In this document: one piece after another, positions 17,336-27,115 of the stretch
How positions within the stretch are numbered: position 1 is the first letter of the stretch
Layout of the letters: each line of letters begins with the position of its first letter
Assembly: GCA_905235855.1 (NCBI GenBank)
Contig: CAJONE010000017.1
Span: 1 to 61,674 of the forward strand
Reading direction: 5' to 3'
Length of the DNA: 61,674 bases
DNA from: an uncultured Bacteroidales bacterium
GTDB taxonomy: Bacteria; Bacteroidota; Bacteroidia; Bacteroidales; P3
Notes under the pieces: model-generated
What the model saw: only the letters and a program-made list of their open reading frames with translations
The model's database searches: none
What the model was told of the DNA's origin: nothing
Program-made: the position numbers and the translations under genes

Positions 17336-18223
17336 ATGAAACTTTCATATATCAAAATCTCTGGCATTCGAGCAATATTAGCTCTCGCAATAGTATTCTC
17401 AACCCAAAGCTGCGACAAGATTGAACCCGGCGAAGACGGCACCTACACAGTTTATTCCGGCTCCGTTGGCGAGTGGGAAGACGGCGAACCAGTTGCAGAC
17501 CACACTCAACGTGTATGGATCGAGAAATACACAGGTCCACGCTGCACTAACTGCCCGACTGCCGACGAATCTATCCACGACATCACAGCCCAGCCGCAGT
17601 ATTCAAACAAAGTTATAGCCACCGCCATCCATGCAACCAATATTTTCGGCACTCCCATCGGCGATAGCCCCAACCTGCGTACTGAAGAAGGAGACGCCTG
17701 GTGTCTGAACTTTTTAGGCAGCTCGGCTGCCTTGCCATCGGCACTGCTCAACAGACAGAAAGACAACAACTCCATCGAGGTCATACAGGACTTTTCCGCC
17801 TTGAGCGGCAAGGTTAACGCGATTCTGACGCAAAGTGCAACAGTAGCCATTGCACTGTCGTCGCACTTCGACAGTCAAGCCGACAAGATAAGCATCACCA
17901 CGAATATCGAACTGCTCGACGACGTGGCCGACGACCTGACACTCACAGTCCTAATTATAGAAGATTCCATTGTCGCCACACAACGAATGCCCGACGGAAG
18001 CGAGAATTCCGCCTACATACACAACCACGTTCTACGTGGCATGGTGACCGACAAGTGGGGATTTGACATAGACAGTCCGAAAACCCGTGGGGCTGCCCGT
18101 AAGGTAACCCTGCGAGCAAGTCTGCCCGAAGGATGCATAATGGAACACTGCCAAACTGTGGCTTTCGTTTCCGACAAATCGTCACGTTCCATCTACAACG
18201 TGGCAATCAGCCCGATACTGTAA
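17336..18223 (+). CDS. Omp28-like outer-membrane lipoprotein
   Basis: The 295-aa protein has a lipoprotein signal with Cys26 after STQS, then the Omp28 family block RVWIEKYTGPRCTNCPTADESIHDI, which contains a thioredoxin-like CTNC pair. The remaining beta-rich region (LTLTVLIIEDSIVATQ, YIHNHVLRGMVTD) is typical of Omp28-related proteins. It follows the DUF6029 gene by 71 bases and ends only 12 bases from the convergent comEC stop. With TlpA and DUF6029 it likely forms an envelope redox or surface module. The function is not established. Confidence 0.85.
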   Translation: MKLSYIKISGIRAILALAIVFSTQSCDKIEPGEDGTYTVYSGSVGEWEDGEPVADHTQRVWIEKYTGPRCTNCPTADESIHDITAQPQYSNKVIATAIHATNIFGTPIGDSPNLRTEEGDAWCLNFLGSSAALPSALLNRQKDNNSIEVIQDFSALSGKVNAILTQSATVAIALSSHFDSQADKISITTNIELLDDVADDLTLTVLIIEDSIVATQRMPDGSENSAYIHNHVLRGMVTDKWGFDIDSPKTRGAARKVTLRASLPEGCIMEHCQTVAFVSDKSSRSIYNVAISPIL

Positions 18224-18235
18224 TTCGCCACAGCT

Positions 18236-19873
18236 CTACGCTTTTGCATGCCGATGCATGGCTATTGCGGACACAACCAACAGCAAATCGGACACAACCA
18301 GCATCGGAAGCGAAAACGGCACATTGTCGATTATTGCCATTGGCAATGCTGCAACCCGATGCGTTATTTCACATATCACTCCGAGTTCCCAATCGACCAC
18401 ACACTGCACAGTCTGCCAGGCCAACGGCCAACCACTCACAGCCAGCATCAGCATGATGCTACCCAACAACAATCCGGCGAACGGCACTATCAGCACATTG
18501 GCAATCATAAACCACGGTGTGAGCTGATGAAAATAGTAAAGTATCAGCGGCATTACACACACCTGCGCGACCGTACACAACACCAAACTTTCCCAGGCCA
18601 GCGTAACCAGGCTTGTAATAATGTGTCGCACAACTGCCACAAAACTCCGCACGGTTCTCGTCTTGCACGATTCGACAGCCTCATCGTAGTCTATCATATC
18701 AGTCTCACGACGCTTACCGCCTATCGGCAAAAGGTTACGCACGGGTTTGTAAAAAACAAGGATTCCGGCCACTGCCACATAGGAGAGTTGAAAGCCAATA
18801 TCGGCAATCATGGTCGGACGTATCACGAGCAGCGTTATGGCTGAGAGCCCCAGTGCATTGAGCGATACAGGACGGCTGGCAACAAGCCCTCCGACAATGA
18901 GAAACGAAAACATTGTTCCAGCACGTAAAGTCGAAGGAGCCATTCCAGTCATAGTCACAAAAAGCCATACCGCCGCAAGTTCAGCCATTCCACGTACAAT
19001 ACGCACATGCCGTCGTGCCCCTAACGGGCGAAACAGCAGCAGCACCAGCACTGCCACAATACCTACATGCAAACCGGAGACACACAACAGATGCGACAGA
19101 CCAGCCGCACGAAACTCCTCTTTGGTGATTTCTTGCGGCGCTTCGCGGTCGCCTAATACCAATGCCCGCACTATTCCCAATTTCTCGTCCGACAAATTCG
19201 AGGCATTTAGTGTCTCTGACAATCTGTTGCGCCATCGGTATACACAAAAGGCTGACGGGATGCGAGGCTCAATCTGTTCCGCACTTTTGACAAAGCACTG
19301 GCTCATAATACCCTTGCGCTGCATATAGCGCCTGTAACGGAAATGTTCCGCACCAATACTGTATGGTAACGGCTTAAACTCACCTTGTGCCACAATCCGA
19401 ACACCAGGTTTAGCCCATGTGTCGAGCGTGTCGAAATAAAGAACCGCTTTGCCAACTGTAGACAACAGGCTGTCGCCGCTTTGCACAGCCACAACATCCG
19501 CCGTAGCCTTAAGCCTTTTAGATGTACGCTGTGGCTCACCCTTGATGTCGGCCACAAAAAGGGTTTCGGCATTGTCGCTTATCTTATAGATGTAGTTGTT
19601 TCCCCATTTACTGGGATTTCTTATGTCGTAACACGCCACTCCGAAAACCACGGGGACAATCAGTGACGACACTATGCCAATCATCCGATACGAACCGTGA
19701 GAAAGCTTTACAAAAACAAGGAAGGCAACATCCAGAATACAGAGCACCACGGCAATAGGCACAAGCCAATATGATATGCCGCAAACTGCCTCCGCATAAG
19801 TGCCGATTCCGCATCCCAGAGCAAATGCAACCGCAAAAAGAAAAAGGCTGTTGTTTGTTTGCTTGGCTGTCAT
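18236..19873 (-). CDS. comEC: ComEC/Rec2 family competence channel protein
   Basis: The 545-aa membrane protein has an N-terminal DUF4131-like region (about 30-190), then the competence domain with LSHLLCVSGLHVGIVAVLVLL (about residue 255), APSTLRAGTMF and IGFQLSYVAVAGIL, all hallmarks of ComEC. It forms the inner-membrane channel for single-stranded DNA uptake. There is no C-terminal metallo-beta-lactamase domain, so this is the short form. About twelve membrane segments are expected. It lies 63 bases downstream of xerD in a minus-strand run. It ends 12 bases from the Omp28 gene with no room for a separate terminator. Confidence 0.92.
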   Translation of the reverse strand: MTAKQTNNSLFLFAVAFALGCGIGTYAEAVCGISYWLVPIAVVLCILDVAFLVFVKLSHGSYRMIGIVSSLIVPVVFGVACYDIRNPSKWGNNYIYKISDNAETLFVADIKGEPQRTSKRLKATADVVAVQSGDSLLSTVGKAVLYFDTLDTWAKPGVRIVAQGEFKPLPYSIGAEHFRYRRYMQRKGIMSQCFVKSAEQIEPRIPSAFCVYRWRNRLSETLNASNLSDEKLGIVRALVLGDREAPQEITKEEFRAAGLSHLLCVSGLHVGIVAVLVLLLFRPLGARRHVRIVRGMAELAAVWLFVTMTGMAPSTLRAGTMFSFLIVGGLVASRPVSLNALGLSAITLLVIRPTMIADIGFQLSYVAVAGILVFYKPVRNLLPIGGKRRETDMIDYDEAVESCKTRTVRSFVAVVRHIITSLVTLAWESLVLCTVAQVCVMPLILYYFHQLTPWFMIANVLIVPFAGLLLGSIMLMLAVSGWPLAWQTVQCVVDWELGVICEITHRVAALPMAIIDNVPFSLPMLVVSDLLLVVSAIAMHRHAKA

Positions 19874-19936
19874 GTTTGTCTGGACGACGAATAGCGTTTT
19901 TATGCAAGGAATAGATGGCTTAGAGCCTGATGGGTT

Positions 19937-20869
19937 TCAGTTAATCCTGTAATGTGGATGGTAAGTGGCTATGGTATCGCGCAGATATTGCGGAGTCAAG
20001 TGGGTGTAGATTTCAGTGGTGGCAATCTTGGCGTGTCCCAGCATTTCCTGCACGGCCCGCAGGTCGGCTCCGCCGTTCACCAACTCGGTGGCAAAACTGT
20101 GTCGCAGGCTGTGGGGCGAAACATGCTTTTCTATGCCAGCCTTCGTCACGGCATCCCGCAGAAACATAAATACAAAGTTGCGAGAAAGGTGTCTTCCCAA
20201 TCGACTGATGAATATATACTTTTCCTCGCCATGCCTCACCGTTTGGCACGAGCGGACATTGTGGATATAGGTCATCAGCAATGCAAGTGCACGGCTGTTG
20301 ATCGGCACCCACCTTTCTTTGTCACCCTTGCCAATAACCCGCAGGCACTCTTCCTGTTCGTATATGTCCGCCAGCTTAAGTGTCACCAGCTCACTCACAC
20401 GCAGACCGCAGCCGTACAGCACCTCAACAATCACATAGTTTCGTTCGCCATCGACTGTGGAACGGTCGAATGTGCTCTGTATCGCATCTACATCGTCGTT
20501 GGTGAGCACGTCGGGCAAGTGTTGCGGACGCTTAGGCAGGATCACAAACTCGGCTGGATTCTCCTTGATCGTGTCGTCGAGTATCAGCATACGGTAGAAG
20601 GAGCGAAATGCAGAAACGAACCGGCTCTGTGTCGTAGCCGCTATGTCGAGCCTGTTAAGCTGGGCAAGTAGGTTTTCGATATCGCCTGCGGTTATCGACT
20701 CGGGCGAGACGCCATGTTCCACAGCATAACGTTCCAGATGCCCCAAATCGCTCAAATACGCTGCAACCGTATTGGTCGAGAAACCGCGTTCAAGCCGCAG
20801 GTGCGTCTCAAACTCGCGTTCCATTTCGCGCCATCGTTTCAGTATGACCGTGTTTTCGTTCACTGCCAA
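19937..20869 (-). CDS. xerD: Tyrosine recombinase XerD-like
   Basis: The 310-aa protein has the SAM-like N-terminal DNA-binding domain (FSTNTVAAYLSDLGHLERY) and the catalytic domain with all expected residues: Arg in GCGLRVSELV, Lys in GKGDKERWVPI, HSLRH with His and Arg, and LGHAKIATTEIYTHL with His and the nucleophile Tyr. It should resolve chromosome dimers at dif with a XerC partner. The chosen start gives a 14-residue leader before MEREFETHL, and that later Met is a fair alternative. Housekeeping Xer is preferred over phage integrase because of length and gene context. It begins 4 bases after mtgA ends. Confidence 0.93.
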   Translation of the reverse strand: MAVNENTVILKRWREMEREFETHLRLERGFSTNTVAAYLSDLGHLERYAVEHGVSPESITAGDIENLLAQLNRLDIAATTQSRFVSAFRSFYRMLILDDTIKENPAEFVILPKRPQHLPDVLTNDDVDAIQSTFDRSTVDGERNYVIVEVLYGCGLRVSELVTLKLADIYEQEECLRVIGKGDKERWVPINSRALALLMTYIHNVRSCQTVRHGEEKYIFISRLGRHLSRNFVFMFLRDAVTKAGIEKHVSPHSLRHSFATELVNGGADLRAVQEMLGHAKIATTEIYTHLTPQYLRDTIATYHPHYRIN

Positions 20870-20873
20870 ATGT

Positions 20874-21749
20874 TTACTTGACCTTTTTATGCTTCCGATA
20901 CCATTTCAGGAAGTCAATGATATTTTCCTGATTCCGGTATTTCGGGTTAAGGTCTTCTTTCCGGGCATCGAGATTCACACGTCCGTTCTGTCTCGATCGT
21001 GTTTCAATCGCCTTTGTTCTCTTGCGGAAATAGGCCGACGGCTTGGCGGGGTTGCGCCACAGTGGCCCAGGCAGGCTCACGGCCAGTTCGGCAGCCTCAT
21101 GGCGCGTCAACTCACTGGCATGTTTACCGTAGTAGTGCAGACTTGCCGCCTCGACCCCATATATTCCGTCGCCAAACTCTATAATATTGAGATAAACCTC
21201 CATGATTCGTTTCTTGCCCCATATCCACTCAATCAGTTGTGTATAATAGCCTTCCAAGGCTTTACGCCACATTTTTCGGTTAAAGGGCAAAAAAGTGTTC
21301 TTGGCGGTCTGCATCGAAATGGTGCTGCCGCCGCGCATACGGTGTCCGTGCCTGCTTTCCAAGTATGCCTGTTTCAGCTGTTTCACGTCGAACCCGTTAT
21401 GATACATGAACAGCTGATCCTCGGAGGAGACCACACAATCCACCATATAGTGCGAAATGCTGTCGATTTTAACGTATTTACGTTCGAAATTGACCGGACG
21501 GTTCTTCTGGAAAAGCTGCTGGTTGAACCGTTTCACCATCAACGGCGTGAACGGTGGGTTTATCCATTTATAGGCCACGACAAGCAAAATCGAAAACAAC
21601 CACACGGCCAACGGCACAACCCATAGCAGTCGCAAAATCTTCCGCCACCAAGGAAGCGCCTTCCACCGTGAACCGCCGTTTTTTTTCGACCTTCTCACGC
21701 TCGGTTTATCACCTGACTTTTTTCCTGTTGTTTTCACTTTACCCATCAC
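20874..21749 (-). CDS. mtgA: Monofunctional peptidoglycan glycosyltransferase
   Basis: A GT51 enzyme that polymerises lipid II into glycan strands at the inner membrane. The 291-aa protein starts with a basic cytoplasmic segment, then one membrane anchor (about 39-60), then the GT51 motifs: SSEDQLFMYHNGFD with the catalytic Glu, GGSTISMQTAKN, KKRIMEVYLNIIEFGDGIYGVEAAS, and the ELTRHEAAELAVSLPGP block. No transpeptidase domain follows, so it is the monofunctional type. Its ATG lies 3 bases after the hflX stop, and xerD follows 4 bases after its own stop, so the three are co-transcribed. Confidence 0.95.
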   Translation of the reverse strand: MMGKVKTTGKKSGDKPSVRRSKKNGGSRWKALPWWRKILRLLWVVPLAVWLFSILLVVAYKWINPPFTPLMVKRFNQQLFQKNRPVNFERKYVKIDSISHYMVDCVVSSEDQLFMYHNGFDVKQLKQAYLESRHGHRMRGGSTISMQTAKNTFLPFNRKMWRKALEGYYTQLIEWIWGKKRIMEVYLNIIEFGDGIYGVEAASLHYYGKHASELTRHEAAELAVSLPGPLWRNPAKPSAYFRKRTKAIETRSRQNGRVNLDARKEDLNPKYRNQENIIDFLKWYRKHKKVK

Positions 21750-21752
21750 AAA

Positions 21753-23030
21753 TTAATAAAGGAAATTGTTATATGGGTAGCGTATGGCGTGGATACGCTT
21801 TATGGAGTCATACATCATTGCACGGAGATTGTCGACATTCTCCTTGCTGGCCGCTGAAATGAAAACAGTCTGGTGGTCATGGTTTTTGGCCATCCAGGTT
21901 TCTTTCAGCATGTCCAACGTCCAGTTGGCCCTTGTCATAGGCGTGAGGTCGTCCTCTTCCTTGGGGGTGAAGGTGTAGGCATCGATTTTGTTGAATACCA
22001 TTATGGTGGGTTTGTCGGCACAGCCGATTTCGTCGAGTGTGCGGTTCACGGATTCAACCTGCTCCTCATGATTAGGGTGCGATATATCGATTATATGCAT
22101 AAGCAGGTCAGCCTCTCGTACCTCGTCGAGCGTTGATTTGAACGACTCAACCAAACCGTGCGGCAGCTTACGTATAAAACCAACCGTGTCGGTCAGCAGA
22201 AACGGCAGATTATCGATTACAACCTTGCGCACAGTGGTATCGAGTGTTGCGAAAAGCTTGTTCTCGGCGGCGACATCACTTTTGCTCAACAGGTTCATAA
22301 GGGTTGACTTGCCAACGTTGGTGTAGCCCACGAGAGCCACTCGCACAAGGCTTTCACGGTTTTTTCGCTGTTGAGTCTTCTGCTTGTCGATATCGCGCAG
22401 ACGTTCCTTGAGCAGACTTATTTTTTCGGTTATAAGACGACGGTCGGTCTCAATTTGGGTTTCGCCTGGTCCACGCATGCCTATGCCGCCCCTTTGCCGT
22501 TCGAGGTGTGTCCACATTCGTGTGAGGCGCGGCAGCATATACTGCAATTGAGCAAGCTCAACCTGGGTTTTGGCTGTCGAGGTGCGCGCATGCTTGGCAA
22601 AGATATCGAGAATCAGAGTGGTACGGTCAAGTATCCGACAGTTGAACGTGCGTTCCAAATTGCGCAACTGTGCCGGCGAGAGTTCGTCGTCGAACACAAG
22701 TATATCAGCATCCAACACATCCTTGTAGCCCATAACCTCTTCAATCTTTCCGCTCCCGATATATGTTCGCGTGTCGGGCCGATCAAGTTTCTGTATCACA
22801 GTCTTGACGGCTTCACCTCCGGCAGTTCGCAACAGGAATTCCAGCTCGGCAAGACACTCCTCGGTATATTCCATTCTCGTGCCGAACGGACATACGGCAA
22901 CAAGAATTGCCTTCTCAACCACTGGCGTGTTCTCAAAAGTGTTGCGTTGTTGCGGCGTGGGGCGTTTAAGATTCTCGGCCTCCCATGTTCCTATGCCGTC
23001 CTTCCACTTTCCTTTATTGGGTTTCCACAT
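21753..23030 (-). CDS. hflX: GTPase HflX
   Basis: HflX is a ribosome-associated GTPase that splits or rescues stalled ribosomes under stress. The N-terminal HflX domain contains DELSPAQLRNLE and RDRTTLILDIFAKHARTSTAKTQVELAQLQYMLPRL. The coiled linker RGGIGMRGPGETQIETDRR is diagnostic. The G domain has GYTNVGKST (G1), DTVGFIRKLPHGLVE (G3) and NKID (G4). The 425-aa length is usual. It is embedded in a tight minus-strand run, 12 bases after the glycosyltransferase gene. Confidence 0.96.
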   Translation of the reverse strand: MWKPNKGKWKDGIGTWEAENLKRPTPQQRNTFENTPVVEKAILVAVCPFGTRMEYTEECLAELEFLLRTAGGEAVKTVIQKLDRPDTRTYIGSGKIEEVMGYKDVLDADILVFDDELSPAQLRNLERTFNCRILDRTTLILDIFAKHARTSTAKTQVELAQLQYMLPRLTRMWTHLERQRGGIGMRGPGETQIETDRRLITEKISLLKERLRDIDKQKTQQRKNRESLVRVALVGYTNVGKSTLMNLLSKSDVAAENKLFATLDTTVRKVVIDNLPFLLTDTVGFIRKLPHGLVESFKSTLDEVREADLLMHIIDISHPNHEEQVESVNRTLDEIGCADKPTIMVFNKIDAYTFTPKEEDDLTPMTRANWTLDMLKETWMAKNHDHQTVFISAASKENVDNLRAMMYDSIKRIHAIRYPYNNFLY

Positions 23031-23042
23031 AAAAAATCACAC

Positions 23043-24356
23043 TTACATGTTGTCACTGTCCGTCTGTCTTGCTGGCTCCCTTTCAAACAGCTCAAGGATC
23101 CCGCTCGTTTCCCAGTTATAGACCCTTTTCACAAATTCGCGGCCTTTGGATGCAAAGCTTTGCCGCAGGCTGTCGTCGGTGAGCAACCTCACAATCTGTT
23201 CGACCGTCTCATGCGTACGCTTGCAAACCAGGATTTCCTCATTTTGTTTTGCTTCCAAAGAATTATTTGCAATTGGCGATGTGATGCAGGCCACCCCCAT
23301 CGACATGGCTTCGAGCAGTTTGTTCTGCAAGCCAGATCCAGACAGCATTGGGGCAACAAAAATCCGTGCAGAAGCGTAGTAAGGGCGCATATCGGCAACC
23401 CGTCCTGTGACGTTCACACGTTTCCCAGCCAAACGGCGCACCGCCCTCGTTGGGTTTGCACCGGCAATCGTAACACGCACGTCGGGCAACTCCCTCCACA
23501 CATTGGGCATTATCCGCTCTACAAGAAATGTGGCAGCGGTGACATTAGGCTCGTATTGCATATTGCCGCAGAAAAGTATGTCGGTGGCAGCAACAGATCC
23601 GTTCGAAACAATGTGTTTGATTGCCTCCCTGCTGTAATATTCCGTATCGATACCATTGGGGACAATGGCAATTCTGTCCATCATCGGCTTTGCAATGAGG
23701 AGTTTTTTTCTGCGTGCACGTTTTCTGGCTCGAATGCTTTGCGACAAATTGACAATCTTCTTTCGGTGCCTTCGTTTCTTTTGGATACCGAGGACAATGG
23801 CACTACGGTCGACTTTCGAGATTACGGCGAGCCGGTCGAACATTTCCAGGGCTTCATGTTCTACGGATTCGAGCCTGCGCGCCTCTTCTTCGAGTATGCC
23901 CTTCCACCAGCCGAACTCACGTATGGAACGGCGGTGTGTGTTGAGCGAAAGGGCGTCTTGAAAGTCAAGCACCTTGTAGGTCTTCGAGTCGGCAACCCAA
24001 GGCATTGTGCGCACCATCTGGCAATAAAGTGCATCGGGACGTACCCGCCGCTCAAATTCGGCGAATGCTTCGCGTGTTTTCCGTGAATTCCAGTAGCCAA
24101 GCTGCAACGACCCTCCATGCATATACGACCATGCGGCATTAAAATAAGACCTCATTCTCGATATCTTTACCACACGTATTTCTTTGCAGAACTGCATCAC
24201 CCGCTCCATTTCCGACTGTTTCGGTGCGGTGTGCGAAGTGCAAAAGAGGTAAATCTCATGTCGCCGTGCCATCAAGCGCATTTGGTGGAAAGCGCGAAGC
24301 TTGTCTCCCTTGTCGAGGGGATACGGAAAACGGGGCAGAACTACAAGAATACGCAT
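23043..24356 (-). CDS. Family 4 glycosyltransferase
   Basis: The 437-aa protein opens with ILVVLPRFPYPLDKGDKLRAF, like GT-B enzymes of the sugar transferase group related to PEP-CTERM/XrtA clusters. It has VPNGIDTEYY and a C-terminal donor site (APMLSGSGLQNKLLEAMSMGVACITSPI) with the EX7E-like region. It probably transfers a nucleotide-activated sugar in surface polysaccharide or glycan synthesis at the cytoplasmic face. An odd feature is a strongly basic insertion between the two lobes (about residues 206-240, KKRRHRKKIVNLSQSIRARK), which could bind membrane or nucleic acid. It stands between parC and hflX with no other polysaccharide genes nearby. Confidence 0.88.
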   Translation of the reverse strand: MRILVVLPRFPYPLDKGDKLRAFHQMRLMARRHEIYLFCTSHTAPKQSEMERVMQFCKEIRVVKISRMRSYFNAAWSYMHGGSLQLGYWNSRKTREAFAEFERRVRPDALYCQMVRTMPWVADSKTYKVLDFQDALSLNTHRRSIREFGWWKGILEEEARRLESVEHEALEMFDRLAVISKVDRSAIVLGIQKKRRHRKKIVNLSQSIRARKRARRKKLLIAKPMMDRIAIVPNGIDTEYYSREAIKHIVSNGSVAATDILFCGNMQYEPNVTAATFLVERIMPNVWRELPDVRVTIAGANPTRAVRRLAGKRVNVTGRVADMRPYYASARIFVAPMLSGSGLQNKLLEAMSMGVACITSPIANNSLEAKQNEEILVCKRTHETVEQIVRLLTDDSLRQSFASKGREFVKRVYNWETSGILELFEREPARQTDSDNM

Positions 24357-24427
24357 TTAAAGGTTACTGAGCCAATGTTATTTCTTCTTTTGTAAAATGC
24401 CTGATAGAGCATTGCGGATAATGGAAT

Positions 24428-27115
24428 TCAAAACAGTTCGGCCTGCGTTCCCTCGGCGTAGCCCATACGGTCACTGTCGTCGGGTGCTGAAGAGTTTTCG
24501 TCGTCGGAATCCTCTTCGTATTCCGGTTCCGGCAAGGGGTCGAGCCAGCGAAATTCACTCACCTCGGCGGTTGTCAAACGTTTGCCTTTAGCCTTATGGC
24601 CTTTTACGGCTATAAAATCATAGACATCGATTATCTCGGATTCCACCTTTTTACCCGAACTTTCGTCGTACACAATCTCCAAACGCGGCAGCGTGTCCAT
24701 CGTATAGGTTACCATCGTGTTGCCACTACCCTCTTCAAGGTATGGCTGTTTTTTTTCAGTAGCATCCTCGACCGAGAAACGCTTGATGTAGTAACTGCCG
24801 TTTTCCGCATCCTTATATACTACGGTGACAATGTTGTGGCGGTTGTATTTGCGAATCTCCATCAGGTCATCGTCGTAGTGGTTCGAAAGATCGTAAGAAG
24901 TGTTGCGGAATGTGCCCGACTGCATAAGGGTGAATATCTTGTCGGCACCTTTGAACTCGCCGAGAAGCCGCCCGGCTTCGTTCACGTTGAGCCGCTTCAC
25001 ACTCGCGTCGAACCAAATCTTGCGGGCACCGAGTGTGGAGACTCCTTCGCCTACCTTGTTTATGTTGCGCACGGCATTTCGGGTTAGTATGTTGCCCATC
25101 GCCTGTCTTCCCTTTATCGCAAGCGACGCGAAGTCGAAGTCAAAACTGGTCTTTTTAAGTTTAGGCTTGCTTACGTGGTGAATGGTGATAACCTCGGCCT
25201 CTCCGTTTGGGTTGGCTGTGAAATAGAGTATTTTTGAGTTTTTTGTACCCTTGGTGAGGTCATATTCCTTGTCGCGCGTAATGCCGGTAACCGAGAAACG
25301 CTTCACAAAAATGTAACCAGCCGACCCGTCGCGATAAACCATATTGTAGACGGTTCGTTCGTCGCGCTTGCGGAACACAGATATGAAAACTATGTCGGTG
25401 CAATCCTTCGAGCCGACAAAGCATTTGTCCTGCACTTTTGTCACCATCATAGTTCCGTCGCGGCGAAAAACAATGATGTCGTCCATATTGGAGCATTCGC
25501 ACACAAACTCCACTCCATCCTCTTTCTTTAGGCCGTAGCCGGCAAAACCCGTCGTTCGGTTAACAAACAATTTTTCATTGGCTACAGCCACCGTGGCAGC
25601 TTGTATGTCTTCAAAGTTGCGTATTTCGGTCTTGCGCTCGCGTCCTTTGCCGTATTTTTCAAGTATGTGGCTGAAGTACGAAATCGCATAATCCGTAAGG
25701 TGAGCAAGATGATTGTTCACCTCATCGATGTTCATCTCAATATCCTCGATTTCGTCCTCGGCTTTCTTTATGTCGAACTTCGAGATTTTTTTTACTGGTT
25801 TTTCGGTCAACTTCAGCACGTCTTCACGCAAAACTTCACGTTTAAGTTTTTTTCTGTACGGTCCGAAAGCCTTGAGCATATCGTCAACCTGCTCATCAAA
25901 GTCAACGCTATCGCGTTTTTCCATCTTCTTGTATATGCCCTTCTCGAAGAATATTTTCTCGAGCGAAACCCAGTACCACCGTTCGTTCAGTTCTTCGAGC
26001 TGTATTTCCAGCTCCTGACGCAACAAGTCGCGAGTGCGAAATGTGGAGTGGCGCAAGATCTCCGAAGCAGTGGTGAAAACGGGCTTATTGTCGATAATCA
26101 CACAGGTTTGGGGAGAGAAAGGTATCTGACAGAGGGTGAAAGCGTACAGCGCGTCGATGGTCTGGTCTGGCGAAACGCCACCAGGGAGAAACACTACCAC
26201 TTCGGCCTGCTCGGCCGTATAGTCCTCAACTTTCTTCATCTTGAACTTGCCTTTCTCGAAAGCACTGACTATGCTCTCTTTCAAGGCACCAGTGGTAACG
26301 GAATAGGGTATCTCGGTTATAACTATCGCCTTGCGTTTTTCGTCGTAGTGCATCTTGGCCCGTATGCGAAGACGTCCGCCTAAAGCACCGTCGTTGTAGC
26401 GCGACACGTCAATCAAGCCCCCCGTAGGAAAGTCGGGGAAAATCTCGAACGGTTCGTCACGCAGTATGTTGATGCTTGCCTTCATCAGCTCGCAAAAATT
26501 GTATGGCAGTATAACCGACGTAAGAGTTACAGCAATGCCCTTTGTTCCCTGCGCAAGCAGGAGCGGAAACTTTATCGGCAGAGTTATCGGTTCTTGGTTG
26601 CGGCCATCGTAACTGGGCGTCCATCGAGTTGTTTTCTTATTGAAAACCACTTCTTTTGCAAACTTTGAGAGTCGAGCTTCTATATAACGTCCGGCAGCCG
26701 CATCCTCACCCGTGAGCACATTTCCCCAGTTACCCTGACAGTCAATCAGCAAGTCTTTCTGTCCCATGTTGACAAGCGCATCCTTTATCGACTGGTCGCC
26801 GTGTGGATGATACATCATTGTGTGTCCCACAATGCTCTGAACCTTGTTCATGCGTCCGTCATCCATCTCGTCCATTGAGTGCAGGATGCGTCTCTGTACA
26901 GGTTTCAGGCCATCGTTGATGTCTGGCACAGAGCGGTCGAGGATAACCTCCGACGCATAGTCGATCCAATAGTCGCGAAACATGCCGCCCAACGATATAG
27001 TTGAGCCCTCACCTTGTTTCTGCCCGTCGTCTTGCGCAGGCACATATCCCAATGAAGAGATATGCTCCTCATTCATTCCGTCGTCGCTGGAATTTATAAT
27101 TTCGTCGTTGTCCAC
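24428..27115 (-). CDS. parC: DNA topoisomerase IV subunit A (gyrase A-like)
   Basis: The 895-aa protein has the type IIA topoisomerase breakage-reunion domain (about 40-490) with DINDGLKPVQRRILHSM, the HPHGDQSIKDALV region, and catalytic Tyr144 in AAAGRYIEARLS, followed by a C-terminal beta-pinwheel with repeated strands. An acidic tail ends the protein (EYEEDSDDENSSAPDDSD). The site equivalent to the quinolone-contacting Ser is Gln108, so classical quinolone contact may be weak; that is inference. No parE is adjacent. I assign ParC over GyrA because of the divergent N-terminus and the Bacteroidota second-paralogue look. Confidence 0.88.
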   Translation of the reverse strand: MDNDEIINSSDDGMNEEHISSLGYVPAQDDGQKQGEGSTISLGGMFRDYWIDYASEVILDRSVPDINDGLKPVQRRILHSMDEMDDGRMNKVQSIVGHTMMYHPHGDQSIKDALVNMGQKDLLIDCQGNWGNVLTGEDAAAGRYIEARLSKFAKEVVFNKKTTRWTPSYDGRNQEPITLPIKFPLLLAQGTKGIAVTLTSVILPYNFCELMKASINILRDEPFEIFPDFPTGGLIDVSRYNDGALGGRLRIRAKMHYDEKRKAIVITEIPYSVTTGALKESIVSAFEKGKFKMKKVEDYTAEQAEVVVFLPGGVSPDQTIDALYAFTLCQIPFSPQTCVIIDNKPVFTTASEILRHSTFRTRDLLRQELEIQLEELNERWYWVSLEKIFFEKGIYKKMEKRDSVDFDEQVDDMLKAFGPYRKKLKREVLREDVLKLTEKPVKKISKFDIKKAEDEIEDIEMNIDEVNNHLAHLTDYAISYFSHILEKYGKGRERKTEIRNFEDIQAATVAVANEKLFVNRTTGFAGYGLKKEDGVEFVCECSNMDDIIVFRRDGTMMVTKVQDKCFVGSKDCTDIVFISVFRKRDERTVYNMVYRDGSAGYIFVKRFSVTGITRDKEYDLTKGTKNSKILYFTANPNGEAEVITIHHVSKPKLKKTSFDFDFASLAIKGRQAMGNILTRNAVRNINKVGEGVSTLGARKIWFDASVKRLNVNEAGRLLGEFKGADKIFTLMQSGTFRNTSYDLSNHYDDDLMEIRKYNRHNIVTVVYKDAENGSYYIKRFSVEDATEKKQPYLEEGSGNTMVTYTMDTLPRLEIVYDESSGKKVESEIIDVYDFIAVKGHKAKGKRLTTAEVSEFRWLDPLPEPEYEEDSDDENSSAPDDSDRMGYAEGTQAELF

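Noticed and set aside
22371-24086. Long plus-strand open frame (571 codons) opposite hflX and the glycosyltransferase
   Set aside because: It is a shadow of two well-supported minus-strand genes; the translation has no domain, is Cys/His/Arg-rich and crosses their gene boundary.
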